Assembly (NCBI RefSeq): GCF_000262465.1
Contig: NZ_CM001489.1
Location: 1,683,234-1,747,233 of the forward strand
Source: Frankia sp. QA3
Lineage (GTDB): Bacteria; Actinomycetota; Actinomycetes; Frankiales; Frankiaceae
Reading direction: 5' to 3'
DNA: 64,000 bases
The position numbers and the translations under genes were made by a program. Below the pieces are notes generated by a model, which searched no databases, was not told the DNA's origin, and saw only the letters and a program-made list of their open reading frames with translations. Of this stretch, positions 24,761 through 32,616 are shown piece by piece; the first letter of the stretch is position 1, and every line of letters begins with the position of its first letter.

Positions 24761-26230
24761 TCAGAAACCCGCGGAGTGGGGGGTCAGGGGCGCGGCGAAC
24801 GGCTGGATGGGGATGTGACGGCTCATCGCGGAGCCCGCCGGACCGTTGCGCATCTGCGCGCGCAGGTTGCGCCGGTGGAACAGTGCGAGCAGCTCGGCGT
24901 CGTGGCGGCCGTGGTCGGCGTCGGCGGCCACGAACCGCTCCAGCTCCCGCTCGGCGTCGCGCCAGCCGTCGGGACGCCGGTCGAGCAGCCGGTGGACGTC
25001 GTCGACGTCGGCGGCGCTCAGCGCGTCGCCGATCTCGTCGCTGCGGCGCAGATGGTTGGCCAGCCGGAAGGCCGAGCGGATCTGCTGGCGGGCGTAGGGA
25101 TCGTCGACCTGGACGGTGCGCAGCATGCGGACGAGATGGCCGTGCGCGCCCGCGACGGGGGAGTCCCGAACCTCGGGCTCCTCCACGCCGGGCAGCTCGA
25201 GGCCGAGGTATTCGGCGATCGCCTCGGTGGCGTACAGGTTCGTCTCGTTGCACCACTGCAGGTTCGTCGCGTAGTCCGAGGCCGGCGGCGGCTCGGCGAG
25301 GGTGTGGGCGAACGAGAGCTGGTTGGTCAGGGTGAACGCGATGTGGTGCAGCTGAACCGCGGCCAGGTCCACCGGCTCGCCGACGAGCTCGCCGTAGCGG
25401 CGGTAGAGCGCGTCGAAGTCGCCGTAGTGCATGATGCTGTCGCGCATCCGCCAGCCGGCCAGGTCCATCATCGGATCGCCGACGTGGCCGAGCTCCAGGT
25501 CGACCAGCGCGGTCAGCCGCCCGCCCGCGTGGTGGAACTGCCCGGAGTCCCAGACCACCGCAGCCTCGCGGCCGTGGCTGCGCGGCGGGTGGCGGCGCAG
25601 CCACCCCAGGCAGAAGTCCAGGAACGGGTCGGGGCGCACCTGCTGGCGGCGGTAGAGCTCCTCGAAGCGCCGCATCCCGAGCAGGCCCGAGTCCTCCGGC
25701 TGCCGCGCCCGGTCGATCCCGGCGGCGGCGAACGCGGTCACGTCGACGCTGTGCAGCGCGGCGAGCGCCCGCAGGTACTCGTCGACGACCCGGTCGCGTT
25801 CGGCGACGGCCCGCGCCAGCTCGCCGTCCGCCTCCCCGGCCCCACCCGCGCCGGCCGTGCCCCCGCCCGCACCGCCCCCGCCCGCACCGCCCCTGCCCGC
25901 ACCGCCCCTGCCCGCACCGCTCGCGAGCGCCGCGGCGAGGTCGGGGAAGTCGGGCCGGCCGGGCACCCGGTCCATGACGAAGGCGGGCAGCTCGTCGATC
26001 CAGCCATGGACGGCGGGCACCGGGATCCCGTGCTCGTGCGCCACCCGCTGGAAGCGCATCTCGTGCGCCAGCGGGAACACCAGGTCGGTGTCGGCGCGCT
26101 CCCCGCGCACGCACAGCCGCAGCAGCTCGCCGCCGCGTTCGACGTCGGCGAACCACACCGGGCGCCACCGCGGCTGGCGCTCGATCGCGGTGACCCGGCC
26201 GAGGTGGTCCTCCAGCCAGGAGATCACCAC
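24761..26230 (-). CDS. Phosphotransferase family protein (APH/choline kinase fold)
   Basis: About 489 residues. LVFPLAHEMRFQRVAHEHGIPVPAVHG and the metal-site Asp and Glu in LTALVDLELGHVGDPMMDLAGWRMRD are the hallmarks of acyl-CoA-dehydrogenase-associated aminoglycoside-phosphotransferase-like proteins (ACAD10/11 N-terminal type). These phosphorylate hydroxyacyl-CoAs in some organisms. The usual HGD catalytic loop is altered (WDSGQFHHAGG). A low-complexity Gly/Ala insert comes from the 15-bp repeat at 25861-25920. The start is uncertain; GTG 26230 is my choice, and the frame is open further upstream without a good start. Third gene after a CoA ligase and an enoyl-CoA hydratase. Confidence 0.75.
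   Translation of the reverse strand: MVISWLEDHLGRVTAIERQPRWRPVWFADVERGGELLRLCVRGERADTDLVFPLAHEMRFQRVAHEHGIPVPAVHGWIDELPAFVMDRVPGRPDFPDLAAALASGAGRGGAGRGGAGGGGAGGGTAGAGGAGEADGELARAVAERDRVVDEYLRALAALHSVDVTAFAAAGIDRARQPEDSGLLGMRRFEELYRRQQVRPDPFLDFCLGWLRRHPPRSHGREAAVVWDSGQFHHAGGRLTALVDLELGHVGDPMMDLAGWRMRDSIMHYGDFDALYRRYGELVGEPVDLAAVQLHHIAFTLTNQLSFAHTLAEPPPASDYATNLQWCNETNLYATEAIAEYLGLELPGVEEPEVRDSPVAGAHGHLVRMLRTVQVDDPYARQQIRSAFRLANHLRRSDEIGDALSAADVDDVHRLLDRRPDGWRDAERELERFVAADADHGRHDAELLALFHRRNLRAQMRNGPAGSAMSRHIPIQPFAAPLTPHSAGF
25861..25920. repeat. 15-bp tandem repeat, four copies, inside the phosphotransferase gene
   Basis: Units CCCCGCCCGCACCGC (twice) and CCCTGCCCGCACCGC (twice) encode a Gly/Ala/Arg-rich linker. 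In frame, so length may vary between strains. Confidence 0.9.
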
Positions 26231-26283
26231 GGCGGTGCGGGGATCGGCGGCCCTGACCCCGCCAGGAGCCGAGCCGGCTGCGC

Positions 26284-27180
26284 TCAGGGCCGGTCCTTGG
26301 CGGCCGGCAGGATGGCGGGGGCGTTGCGCCAGTCGTCCAGGCCGTACTCGGCGGTGCCGACGTACACCTTGCCGCCGGAGACCTCGCTCCAGTGCGCGTG
26401 GTTGAGCTGGTGCAGGGTGAAGCAGGCGTCGAGCGCCGAGCTGAAGCCCATCGCGTCCTGCGCCTGGTTGACCGACTCCTTGACCAGCAGCGCCGCCATC
26501 GTCGGGACCTTCGCGATCCGGGCGGCGAACTCCACCGTCCGCTCGGAGACGTCCGCGACGGGGAAGACCTTGCTGACCATGCCCAGCGCGTGCGCCTCGT
26601 CGGCGCCGAGGGAGTCGCCGGTGAGCAGCAGCTCCTTGGCCTTGCGCGGGCCGAACTCCCAGGGGTGGGCGAAGTACTCCACCCCGCACATGCCCAGGCG
26701 GGTGCCGACGACGTCGGCGAACACGGTGTCGTCGGCGGCGACGATCAGGTCGCAGCACCAGGCCAGCATCAGCCCTGCGGACAGCACGTTGCCGTGCACC
26801 TGGGCGATGGTGATCTTGCGCAGGTTCCGCCAGCGCTTCGTGTTCTCGTAGTAGTAGTGCCACTCCTGGCGGGTGCGGTTCTCCGCGCCGCCGTAGGAGG
26901 CCCCGTTGCACTGGTAGGTGGGGTGCAGGTCGGGGCTGTCCGGGTCGCGTTCGGCGAGGCTCTCCGGGGTGCCGAGGTCGTGGCCGGCGGAGAACGACGC
27001 GCCGGCGCCGCGCAGGATGACCACGCGCACGCCGTCGTCGGCCTCCGCCCGGGCGAACGCCTCCCCGAGCTCGACGAGCAGGCCCCGGTTCTGGGCGTTG
27101 CGCGCCTTCGGCCGGTTGAGGGTGATCCGCGCGATCCGGCCGTCGGCGAGCGTGTCGTAGTCGAGGTAGCGGTAGCTCAT
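26284..27180 (-). CDS. Enoyl-CoA hydratase/isomerase family protein
   Basis: 298 residues, crotonase fold. N-terminal ARITLNRPKARNAQN, oxyanion-hole segments GAGASFSAGHDLGTPE and NVLSAGLMLAWCCDLIVAADD. The last has no Glu at the usual catalytic position, so it may act as isomerase, hydrolase or on an unusual substrate. Its ATG (27180) overlaps the stop of the upstream CoA ligase (ATGA), so the two are translationally coupled; GAGAGG precedes it. Unusually long insert with DSPDLHPTYQCNGASYGGAEN, as in some Frankia/Mycobacterium homologues. Confidence 0.88.
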   Translation of the reverse strand: MSYRYLDYDTLADGRIARITLNRPKARNAQNRGLLVELGEAFARAEADDGVRVVILRGAGASFSAGHDLGTPESLAERDPDSPDLHPTYQCNGASYGGAENRTRQEWHYYYENTKRWRNLRKITIAQVHGNVLSAGLMLAWCCDLIVAADDTVFADVVGTRLGMCGVEYFAHPWEFGPRKAKELLLTGDSLGADEAHALGMVSKVFPVADVSERTVEFAARIAKVPTMAALLVKESVNQAQDAMGFSSALDACFTLHQLNHAHWSEVSGGKVYVGTAEYGLDDWRNAPAILPAAKDRP

Positions 27181-28829
27181 GCAGGCACCTCTCGTGGCGC
27201 GGCCGCCAGCCGGGCACGCAGCGCCTTCTTGTCGATCTTTCCGGTGGGCAGGACGGGTAGCTCGTCGACGATCACCGCGGACCGCGGCGACTTGTAGCGG
27301 GCAATCTTGGTGGCCACGTGCTCGCGAAGCTCGCCGGAGGTGAGGTCCCCACCGGCGGCAAGGACGACGACGGCGCACACGGCCTCGCCCCAGCGCTCGT
27401 CGGGCACGCCGACCACGGCGCACTGCACGACGGCGGGGTGGGTCAGCACGGCGTCCTCGACCTCGAGGGAGTAGATGTTCTCCCCGCCGCTGATGATGAC
27501 GTCCTTCTTGCGGTCGACCAGGTGCAGCAGGCCTTCCTCATCGAGCACGCCGACGTCGCCGGTGTGGCACCAGCCGTCGGCCAGCGTCACGCCGGTGGTG
27601 GCCGAGTCGTTCCAGTAGCCGCGGAACATCGCCGGGGAGGCCACGACGATCTCGCCGGGCACGCCGGGCGGGCATTCCACGCCGTCGTCGTCGAGGATGC
27701 GGATCTCGGTGTCCGGGTAGGGGAAGCCGACGGAGGTGAGCCGGCGGTCCCGGTCGGGCCCGCTACCGCGGTGCAGCTCGCGGGGCAGCCCCGAGGTGAT
27801 CACCTCGGTCTGGCCGTACAGGTTGAGGAAGCCGGTCTCCGGCATCGCGGCGAGCGCCGCGGCCAGCGTCGGCGCCGTGATGGGCGCGGCCGAGTAGACG
27901 ATGGAGCGCACCCCGCGCAGCGCCGCCACCGGCTCCGGCTCGGCGGCGCCCGGCCCCGCCCCGGCCTCGGTCAGCACCGCCTGCAGCATGCTCGGCGCCA
28001 GGTGCAGCACGGTGATGCCGTCGGCCGGCACCGTGGCCAGCAGCGCCGCCGGGTCGAACTGCCGGTGCAGCACCGCGGTGCCGCCGCGGGCGTGCAGGCC
28101 GAAGGCCATCGCCATCGCACCGATGTGGAACAGCGGCATCACCAGCAGGATCCGGTCGTCGCTGCCGGTGCGCATCTCGACGTTCATCGTCTGGCCGACG
28201 CGGAACATCTCCCGCTGGCCCATGATGCAGCCCTTCGGCCGGCCGGTGGTGCCGCTGGTGTAGATCAGGCAGGCGATGTCGTCGGGCCGGGCGGCGAACG
28301 GCAGGGCGTCGTCGAGCGCGGCGTCGCGGAACTCCGCCAGGCCCACGACCTCGCCGCCCGCGCCGTCCGCGGCCACGCTCGCGCCGTTCACGCTCGCGCC
28401 ATCCGGGCTCGCGGCCGGGTCGTCGAGGCGGACGACCAGTTCGAGGCCGAGCTCCGCGCGCAGCGCCGCCACGATCGGCAGGAACTCGGCGTCGACGAAG
28501 ATCGCCCGAGGCTTGGCGTCGGTGAGGATGCGGGCGATCTCGGGCGCGGCGAGGCGGAAGTTGACGGTCGCGATGACGATGCCGCTGAGCTGCCCGGCGG
28601 CCAGCACCTCGCCGAAGGCGATGCTGTTGCGACCGAGCAGGGCCACCCGGTCCTGGCGGCGCAGGCCGGCGCGGGCGAGGGCCGCCGCGATGGCCGTCGC
28701 GCGACGCAGCAGCTCACGATGGGTGACGCTGCGCCCCTCGTACAGATAGGCGGGAACGTCGCCGAACCGCTCCGCATTGCGGCGCAGGATGTCGGCGAGG
28801 CAGGGATCCGGGATGTGTTTCGTCGGCAC
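27177..28829 (-). CDS. Acyl-CoA synthetase (AMP-forming)
   Basis: 550 residues. Adenylate-forming motifs: LIYTSGTTGRPKG (P-loop), NLYGQTE, GWCHTGDVGVLDEEG and the C-terminal catalytic Lys in PTGKIDKKALRA. Activates a carboxylic acid to its CoA ester. First gene of a minus-strand operon ligase-ECH-phosphotransferase. The promoter region overlaps the operator at 28861-28880, which it shares with the divergent isochorismatase-like gene. Confidence 0.93.
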   Translation of the reverse strand: MPTKHIPDPCLADILRRNAERFGDVPAYLYEGRSVTHRELLRRATAIAAALARAGLRRQDRVALLGRNSIAFGEVLAAGQLSGIVIATVNFRLAAPEIARILTDAKPRAIFVDAEFLPIVAALRAELGLELVVRLDDPAASPDGASVNGASVAADGAGGEVVGLAEFRDAALDDALPFAARPDDIACLIYTSGTTGRPKGCIMGQREMFRVGQTMNVEMRTGSDDRILLVMPLFHIGAMAMAFGLHARGGTAVLHRQFDPAALLATVPADGITVLHLAPSMLQAVLTEAGAGPGAAEPEPVAALRGVRSIVYSAAPITAPTLAAALAAMPETGFLNLYGQTEVITSGLPRELHRGSGPDRDRRLTSVGFPYPDTEIRILDDDGVECPPGVPGEIVVASPAMFRGYWNDSATTGVTLADGWCHTGDVGVLDEEGLLHLVDRKKDVIISGGENIYSLEVEDAVLTHPAVVQCAVVGVPDERWGEAVCAVVVLAAGGDLTSGELREHVATKIARYKSPRSAVIVDELPVLPTGKIDKKALRARLAAAPREVPA

Positions 28830-28860
28830 GGGCTACTCCGTCGAAGCTCCGAGCGTTAAT

Positions 28861-28880
28861 GTTTGACGATGATGTCAAAC
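28861..28880. promoter_or_regulatory. Perfect operator GTTTGAC-N6-GTCAAAC between divergent genes
   Basis: Perfect 7-bp arms around GATGAT. It lies between the CoA ligase (-) and the isochorismatase-like gene (+) and actually contains the latter's ATG codons (28869, 28872). Best example of the TTGAC-N6-GTCAA family in the window. Confidence 0.75.
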
Positions 28881-29516
28881 AACGACACCCCGGGCAAGCG
28901 CCCCCCGCGGCCGATCGACCCCCGGACCAGCGCGGTCGTCCTGGTGGAGTGCCAGAACGGGGTGCTCGGCCCGGACTCCATGCTGCCGTCGCTCGCGGCC
29001 GAGGCGGCCGACATCCGCGACGGCCTGCGCCGGCTGGTCACCGCCGCGCGGTCCGCCGGGGTGCTCGTCGTGCACGCCACGTTCGAGGGCTGGCTGGGCT
29101 CCACCGACCCCGGGACCGCGCCGCTGTGGAGGACCGCCGCCCAGAGCAGCAAGGACTGGGGCCCCGGCCACCCGGCGACCCAGGTCGTGCCCGACCTGCT
29201 CGACCCGACCGACCTGATCATCCCGCGCCACCACGGACTGTCGCCGACCTGGGGCAGCGAGCTGCTGCCGGTTCTGCGCGGGCACCGGGTGAATACGGTC
29301 GTCTTCGCCGGCGTCTCGCTCAACGTCGCCATCCCGCTCGCGGTGGGGCAGACCGTCCACGAGGGCTTCCACGTCCTCGTCCCGCGCGACGCGGCCGCCT
29401 CGACCCCGGCCGAGTACGGCCAGCACATCCTGGCGAACACCATCGCCATGCTCGCCCGCGTCACCACGGTCGACGACCTCGCCGCGTCCTGGGCCGCCGC
29501 CACCGCCGCTGTCTGA
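28869..29516 (+). CDS. Isochorismatase-like (cysteine hydrolase fold) protein, catalytic residues not conserved
   Basis: 215 residues from ATG 28869 (28872 or TTG 28863 possible). Fold match: VVLVECQNGVLGPDS at the first strand, LVVHATFEG, VNTVVFAGVSLNVAIPLAVGQTVHEGFHVLVPRDAAAS. The family triad is Asp-Lys-Cys; here the Asp is Glu (VE-CQN), the Lys region reads IPRHHGLSP, and the Cys of GxxTxxCV is Ala (GVSLNVAI). So either a different chemistry or a non-catalytic binding protein. The start codons sit inside an operator, so a bound repressor would block it directly. Confidence 0.8.
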   Translation: MMSNNDTPGKRPPRPIDPRTSAVVLVECQNGVLGPDSMLPSLAAEAADIRDGLRRLVTAARSAGVLVVHATFEGWLGSTDPGTAPLWRTAAQSSKDWGPGHPATQVVPDLLDPTDLIIPRHHGLSPTWGSELLPVLRGHRVNTVVFAGVSLNVAIPLAVGQTVHEGFHVLVPRDAAASTPAEYGQHILANTIAMLARVTTVDDLAASWAAATAAV

Positions 29517-29560
29517 GCCGCCGGGCCGGCCGAGCCGCCGGCGGCTCCTCGCGACAGGTG

Positions 29561-29589
29561 TTGGCGGAAGTGTCAACTTTGGCTAGGGT
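29561..29589 (+). promoter_or_regulatory. Promoter with operator before the VOC gene
   Basis: TTGGCG, 17-bp spacer, TAGGGT (29584-29589). The -35 half is inside TTGGCGGAAGTGTCAA (29561-29576), a one-mismatch TTGAC-N6-GTCAA site. Confidence 0.65.
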
Positions 29590-29729
29590 CAGGCGGAGCC
29601 CGATGGCCGCGGTGCCGGGCCCGTGACGGTCCGCCGAGTGTCATCGCGTACCCGCACCGAACGTGACCGCACCGCCGGACCGGCCGTGGTCCCCGCGGCC
29701 GATCCGGCTCCCCATCCCGGAGGCGCCCC

Positions 29730-30779
29730 ATGAGCACCAGCACCGAGCCGACGGCGAGCGGCGTCCCGGCGGCGTCGCCGTCCGGCCGCCCGGCCCCCTC
29801 TGCCAGCCCGGCCCCCTCTGCCAGCCCGGCCCCCTCTGCCAGCCCGGCCCCCTCTGCCAGCCCGGCCCACCATGCGCACGCCGTGCTCCACTGCAACCTC
29901 AACACCGTCGACGTCGACCGGTCCGCCGCCTTCCACCTGGCGCTGTTCGGCGGCGAGCCGCGGATGCGCTCGATCAGCACCGACGGCGACACCGCCACCA
30001 TGGGCCTGGGCTCCGGCACGGCCAGCGTCACCACGTTCCTCTACGACCTGCGCGGCCCGCGCTCGGCCCCCGCCGTCGAGCTGGTCGGCTGGACCAAGCC
30101 ACCCACCGTGCCCGCCACCGCCGACCAGCGGCCCACCGGGTTCACGGCGCTGGGCTACCGCGTCGAGTCCCTGCGCATCGTCACCGCGCGCCTGGAGGCC
30201 ACCGGCGTCGCGTTCACGCCGGTGCCCGAGGGCCTGGCGGTCCGTGGCGCCGTCCGTCCGGCGCTGCGGCTGACCGATCCCGACGGGGCCGCCATCGAGG
30301 TCGTCGAGATCCCCGCCGCCCCCGGCGACCCGCGCCGGCTGCCGTTGCTGTCCCACGAGCGGATGCGCTGCACCGACCTCGAGCGCACCCTCGCCTGGTA
30401 CACCGGGATCGGCTGGACGGTGCGCGACCGCGGCGAGAGCCCGACCGGACCCACCGCGTCGCTGGTTCTGCCCGAGGACCCGACGTTCTCCCTGGAGTTC
30501 GTCCAGCAGCCCGCGCCCGCCGGAGCCACGGCGACGCCGCCGGCCAACGTCCAGGGCCTCTACCGGATCGCGCTCGCCGTGGAGGACGTCCGCGAGGCGC
30601 ACGCCTCGCTCGTCGCCGACGGCGCGCTCGGCGACGTCGACGACCCGGTCGTCATGCCGATGCCGGACACGCCGACCGGCGGCTTCACGGTGCTGTTCCT
30701 GCACGACCCGGACGGTGCCGTCGTCGAGTTCGTCGACCGCCCCCGCTCGGCCGTGCGCCGCCCCACCGAACCCGCCTGA
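29730..30779 (+). CDS. VOC (glyoxalase/extradiol dioxygenase fold) family protein, two domains
   Basis: 349 residues. After a Ser/Pro/Ala-rich N-tail made by four 18-bp repeats come two VOC modules (about 50-190 and 210-340), with NLNTVDVDRSAAFHLALFGGEPRM and LERTLAWYTGIGWTVRD as module openings and DPDGAAIEVVEIP and HDPDGAVVEFVDRP as endings, the latter with the metal-binding Glu. Could be an isomerase/epimerase, dioxygenase or lyase on a CoA intermediate. GGAGG 6 nt before the ATG. Its promoter carries the regulon operator. Confidence 0.85.
   Translation: MSTSTEPTASGVPAASPSGRPAPSASPAPSASPAPSASPAPSASPAHHAHAVLHCNLNTVDVDRSAAFHLALFGGEPRMRSISTDGDTATMGLGSGTASVTTFLYDLRGPRSAPAVELVGWTKPPTVPATADQRPTGFTALGYRVESLRIVTARLEATGVAFTPVPEGLAVRGAVRPALRLTDPDGAAIEVVEIPAAPGDPRRLPLLSHERMRCTDLERTLAWYTGIGWTVRDRGESPTGPTASLVLPEDPTFSLEFVQQPAPAGATATPPANVQGLYRIALAVEDVREAHASLVADGALGDVDDPVVMPMPDTPTGGFTVLFLHDPDGAVVEFVDRPRSAVRRPTEPA
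29791..29862 (+). repeat. 18-bp tandem repeat, four perfect copies, N-terminus of VOC gene
   Basis: CGGCCCCCTCTGCCAGCC four times, encoding (PAPSAS)n. No mismatch, so likely length-variable. Confidence 0.95.
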
Positions 30780-30838
30780 CCCGCCGAACCCGCCTGACCC
30801 GCCGAACCCGCCTGACCCGCCGAACCCGCCTGACCCGC
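30767..30838 (+). repeat. 18-bp tandem repeat spanning the VOC stop codon
   Basis: CGAACCCGCCTGACCCGC four times. The gene's TGA lies in the first unit and each later unit has an in-frame TGA at the same place, so gain or loss of units leaves the protein unchanged. Confidence 0.95.
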
Positions 30839-30892
30839 CCGACCCGCCCGACCCCGCCTGCCTGACTCTGGCGGCGGGCAGTCCACCCCGGC

Positions 30893-31528
30893 TCAGCCGG
30901 GGTGGATCGTGGCGACGAGCAGGGCCGCGGCCTCGGCGATGACGTCGGCCTCATCCATCCGGATCTCCGTGGCCCGGATCTTGTACCAGCAGCGGTCCAG
31001 CATCGCGAGCACGACCAGGCCGACCGCCTCCGGCGAGCCGGCGGGATCGTGCTGGCGGGCGTGGAGCAGCTCGCCGAGCTTGCGGGCGACGCGGATCTGC
31101 GTGCGGTGGGAGTCGGTGCGGAAGGCCGCATCGGTCGGCGCGGACAGCATCGCGGCCAGTGCGAAGGCCCCGTGCTGGTCGAGATGGGTGAAGTAGAGCC
31201 GGATCCACTCCTCGACGGCGGTGGCCGGCCAGTCGTCGGGCACCGCGGTGAGCCGGGCGACGACGGCGAGGCTGGACTGGTAGCCGGCCCGGCCGAGCTC
31301 GGCGAAGATCTCCCGCTTGTCCCGGAAGTAGGTGTAGAACCCGGCGCGCGAGATGCCGCACGCCTCGGTGATGTCGGCGACGCTGGTACCCGCGTAACCG
31401 TGGCGCAGGAACAGCCCGCGGGCGGTGTCGACGATGACAGCCCGGGTGCGCGCGGCGCGCGGGCCGAGGTCCGCCGCCGAGACGGGGGCGCGTTGTCGGG
31501 GAGTGTCGGACGGTTGCATGGCCATCAT
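30893..31528 (-). CDS. TetR-family transcriptional regulator
   Basis: 211 residues from the first of three clustered ATGs (31528/31525/31519). N-terminal HTH: GYAGTSVADITEACGISRAGFYTYFRDKREIF. From ISRAGF onward the segment is identical to that of the TetR at 40586, so both should read the same DNA. The C-terminal helical domain would bind a CoA ester or acid. It sits downstream of an acyl-CoA dehydrogenase operon. The best candidate targets are the TTGAC-N6-GTCAA sites around it. Confidence 0.9.
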   Translation of the reverse strand: MMAMQPSDTPRQRAPVSAADLGPRAARTRAVIVDTARGLFLRHGYAGTSVADITEACGISRAGFYTYFRDKREIFAELGRAGYQSSLAVVARLTAVPDDWPATAVEEWIRLYFTHLDQHGAFALAAMLSAPTDAAFRTDSHRTQIRVARKLGELLHARQHDPAGSPEAVGLVVLAMLDRCWYKIRATEIRMDEADVIAEAAALLVATIHPG

Positions 31529-31599
31529 CTCGAATGCGTCGACCGTGGCCGCCGTGGCGGGCGGCCGCACGAGGCGACCGCCGGCCACGGCGGCGGTGG

Positions 31600-32616
31600 T
31601 CAGATCGCGACGACCGGTTCGAGCTCGGCGCCGGCGAGCAGCTCGGTGCCGAGCTGCTCGGCCAGGGTGTGGTAGTCGCCGAGCAGCAGGTCGAGGGCGG
31701 CGGTCCGCGCGACGAAGCGGTGCAGCTCGCTTTCCAGCGACAGCCCCATCGCGCCGCAGACCTGCACGGCGTGGCGCATGACCTCGGCCTGGGCGAACCC
31801 GGCCCGCAGCTTGACCAGCCGCGCCGCCCAGGCGCCGCCGTCGGCCTGCCCGGCGCTGCCCCAGGCCACCGTCAGCTCCGAGCGCAGCGACTCGACCGCC
31901 ACGTGCGCCTCGGCGAGGCGGTGGCGCACGGCCTGGAAGGTCGCGATGGACCGGCCGTACTGCACCCGCGCCGAGGTGTGCGCGACCGCGATCGCCAGCG
32001 CCGCCTCGCACGCACCGATGATCTCGGCGGCGAGCGCCCGGCGCCCGGCCGCGACCGCGCGGGTCCACGCCTCGCCGGCCGGGGTGGCGGGGCCCGCCGC
32101 GCCCGCCGGCGCCGCGGAGACGGTGAGCCAGCCCGCGGCGGTGTCGAAGCCGCGCACCGGCTGCGTGGCCGCCGCGACCAGCTCGGCCGGCAGGATCCGC
32201 AGGGTGGCGCCGCCCGCGTCGGCCGGGTCGCCCGCGTCGGCGGCGTCGAGGGCGGTCGGCACGACGACCTCGGTGATGCCGTCGAGGCCGCCGAGCAGCA
32301 GCCCGGTCAGCGGGCCGCGTGGGTCGGCCGGCTGGTCGGAGTGCAGCGGGTAGAGCAGGGCCCGCGGGCCGGTCGCGGCGGGCAGGGCGCCGGCGAGCTC
32401 GGCGAGCAGGACGTCGTCGAGGACGCGGGAGTGGGCCAGCGCCCGCCCGTGCTCGGCGAACAGCAGGGTGGTGGCGCGGGCCGGGTCGTCGGCGAGCACC
32501 TCGGCCCAGCCGAGCTCCGCCAGCGCCGCGGCGAGGTCGCCGCCCTCGGCGAGGACCTCCCGCAGGGAGCCGGCCAGCAGCTCGGCGGTGGCGTCATCGA
32601 GTCCCGGAGTGGTCAC
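31600..32616 (-). CDS. Acyl-CoA dehydrogenase (partner subunit)
   Basis: 338 residues, short of a full acyl-CoA dehydrogenase. The N-terminal domain is divergent (ELLAGSLREVLAEGGDLAAALAELGW), the C-terminal bundle is clear (TSARVQYGRSIATFQAVRHRLAEAHVAVESL, QVCGAMGLSLESELHRF). The start is GTG 32616, with GGAGG 4 nt upstream, overlapping the previous stop by GTGA. Together with the gene at 32613-33836 it should form the alpha2-beta2 FadE heteromer known for actinobacterial sterol side-chain oxidation. Confidence 0.85.
   Translation of the reverse strand: MTTPGLDDATAELLAGSLREVLAEGGDLAAALAELGWAEVLADDPARATTLLFAEHGRALAHSRVLDDVLLAELAGALPAATGPRALLYPLHSDQPADPRGPLTGLLLGGLDGITEVVVPTALDAADAGDPADAGGATLRILPAELVAAATQPVRGFDTAAGWLTVSAAPAGAAGPATPAGEAWTRAVAAGRRALAAEIIGACEAALAIAVAHTSARVQYGRSIATFQAVRHRLAEAHVAVESLRSELTVAWGSAGQADGGAWAARLVKLRAGFAQAEVMRHAVQVCGAMGLSLESELHRFVARTAALDLLLGDYHTLAEQLGTELLAGAELEPVVAI

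Noticed and set aside
24725..26851. 708-residue plus-strand open frame
   Set aside because: Antisense to the phosphotransferase and enoyl-CoA hydratase; composition is shadow-like and no motif is present.
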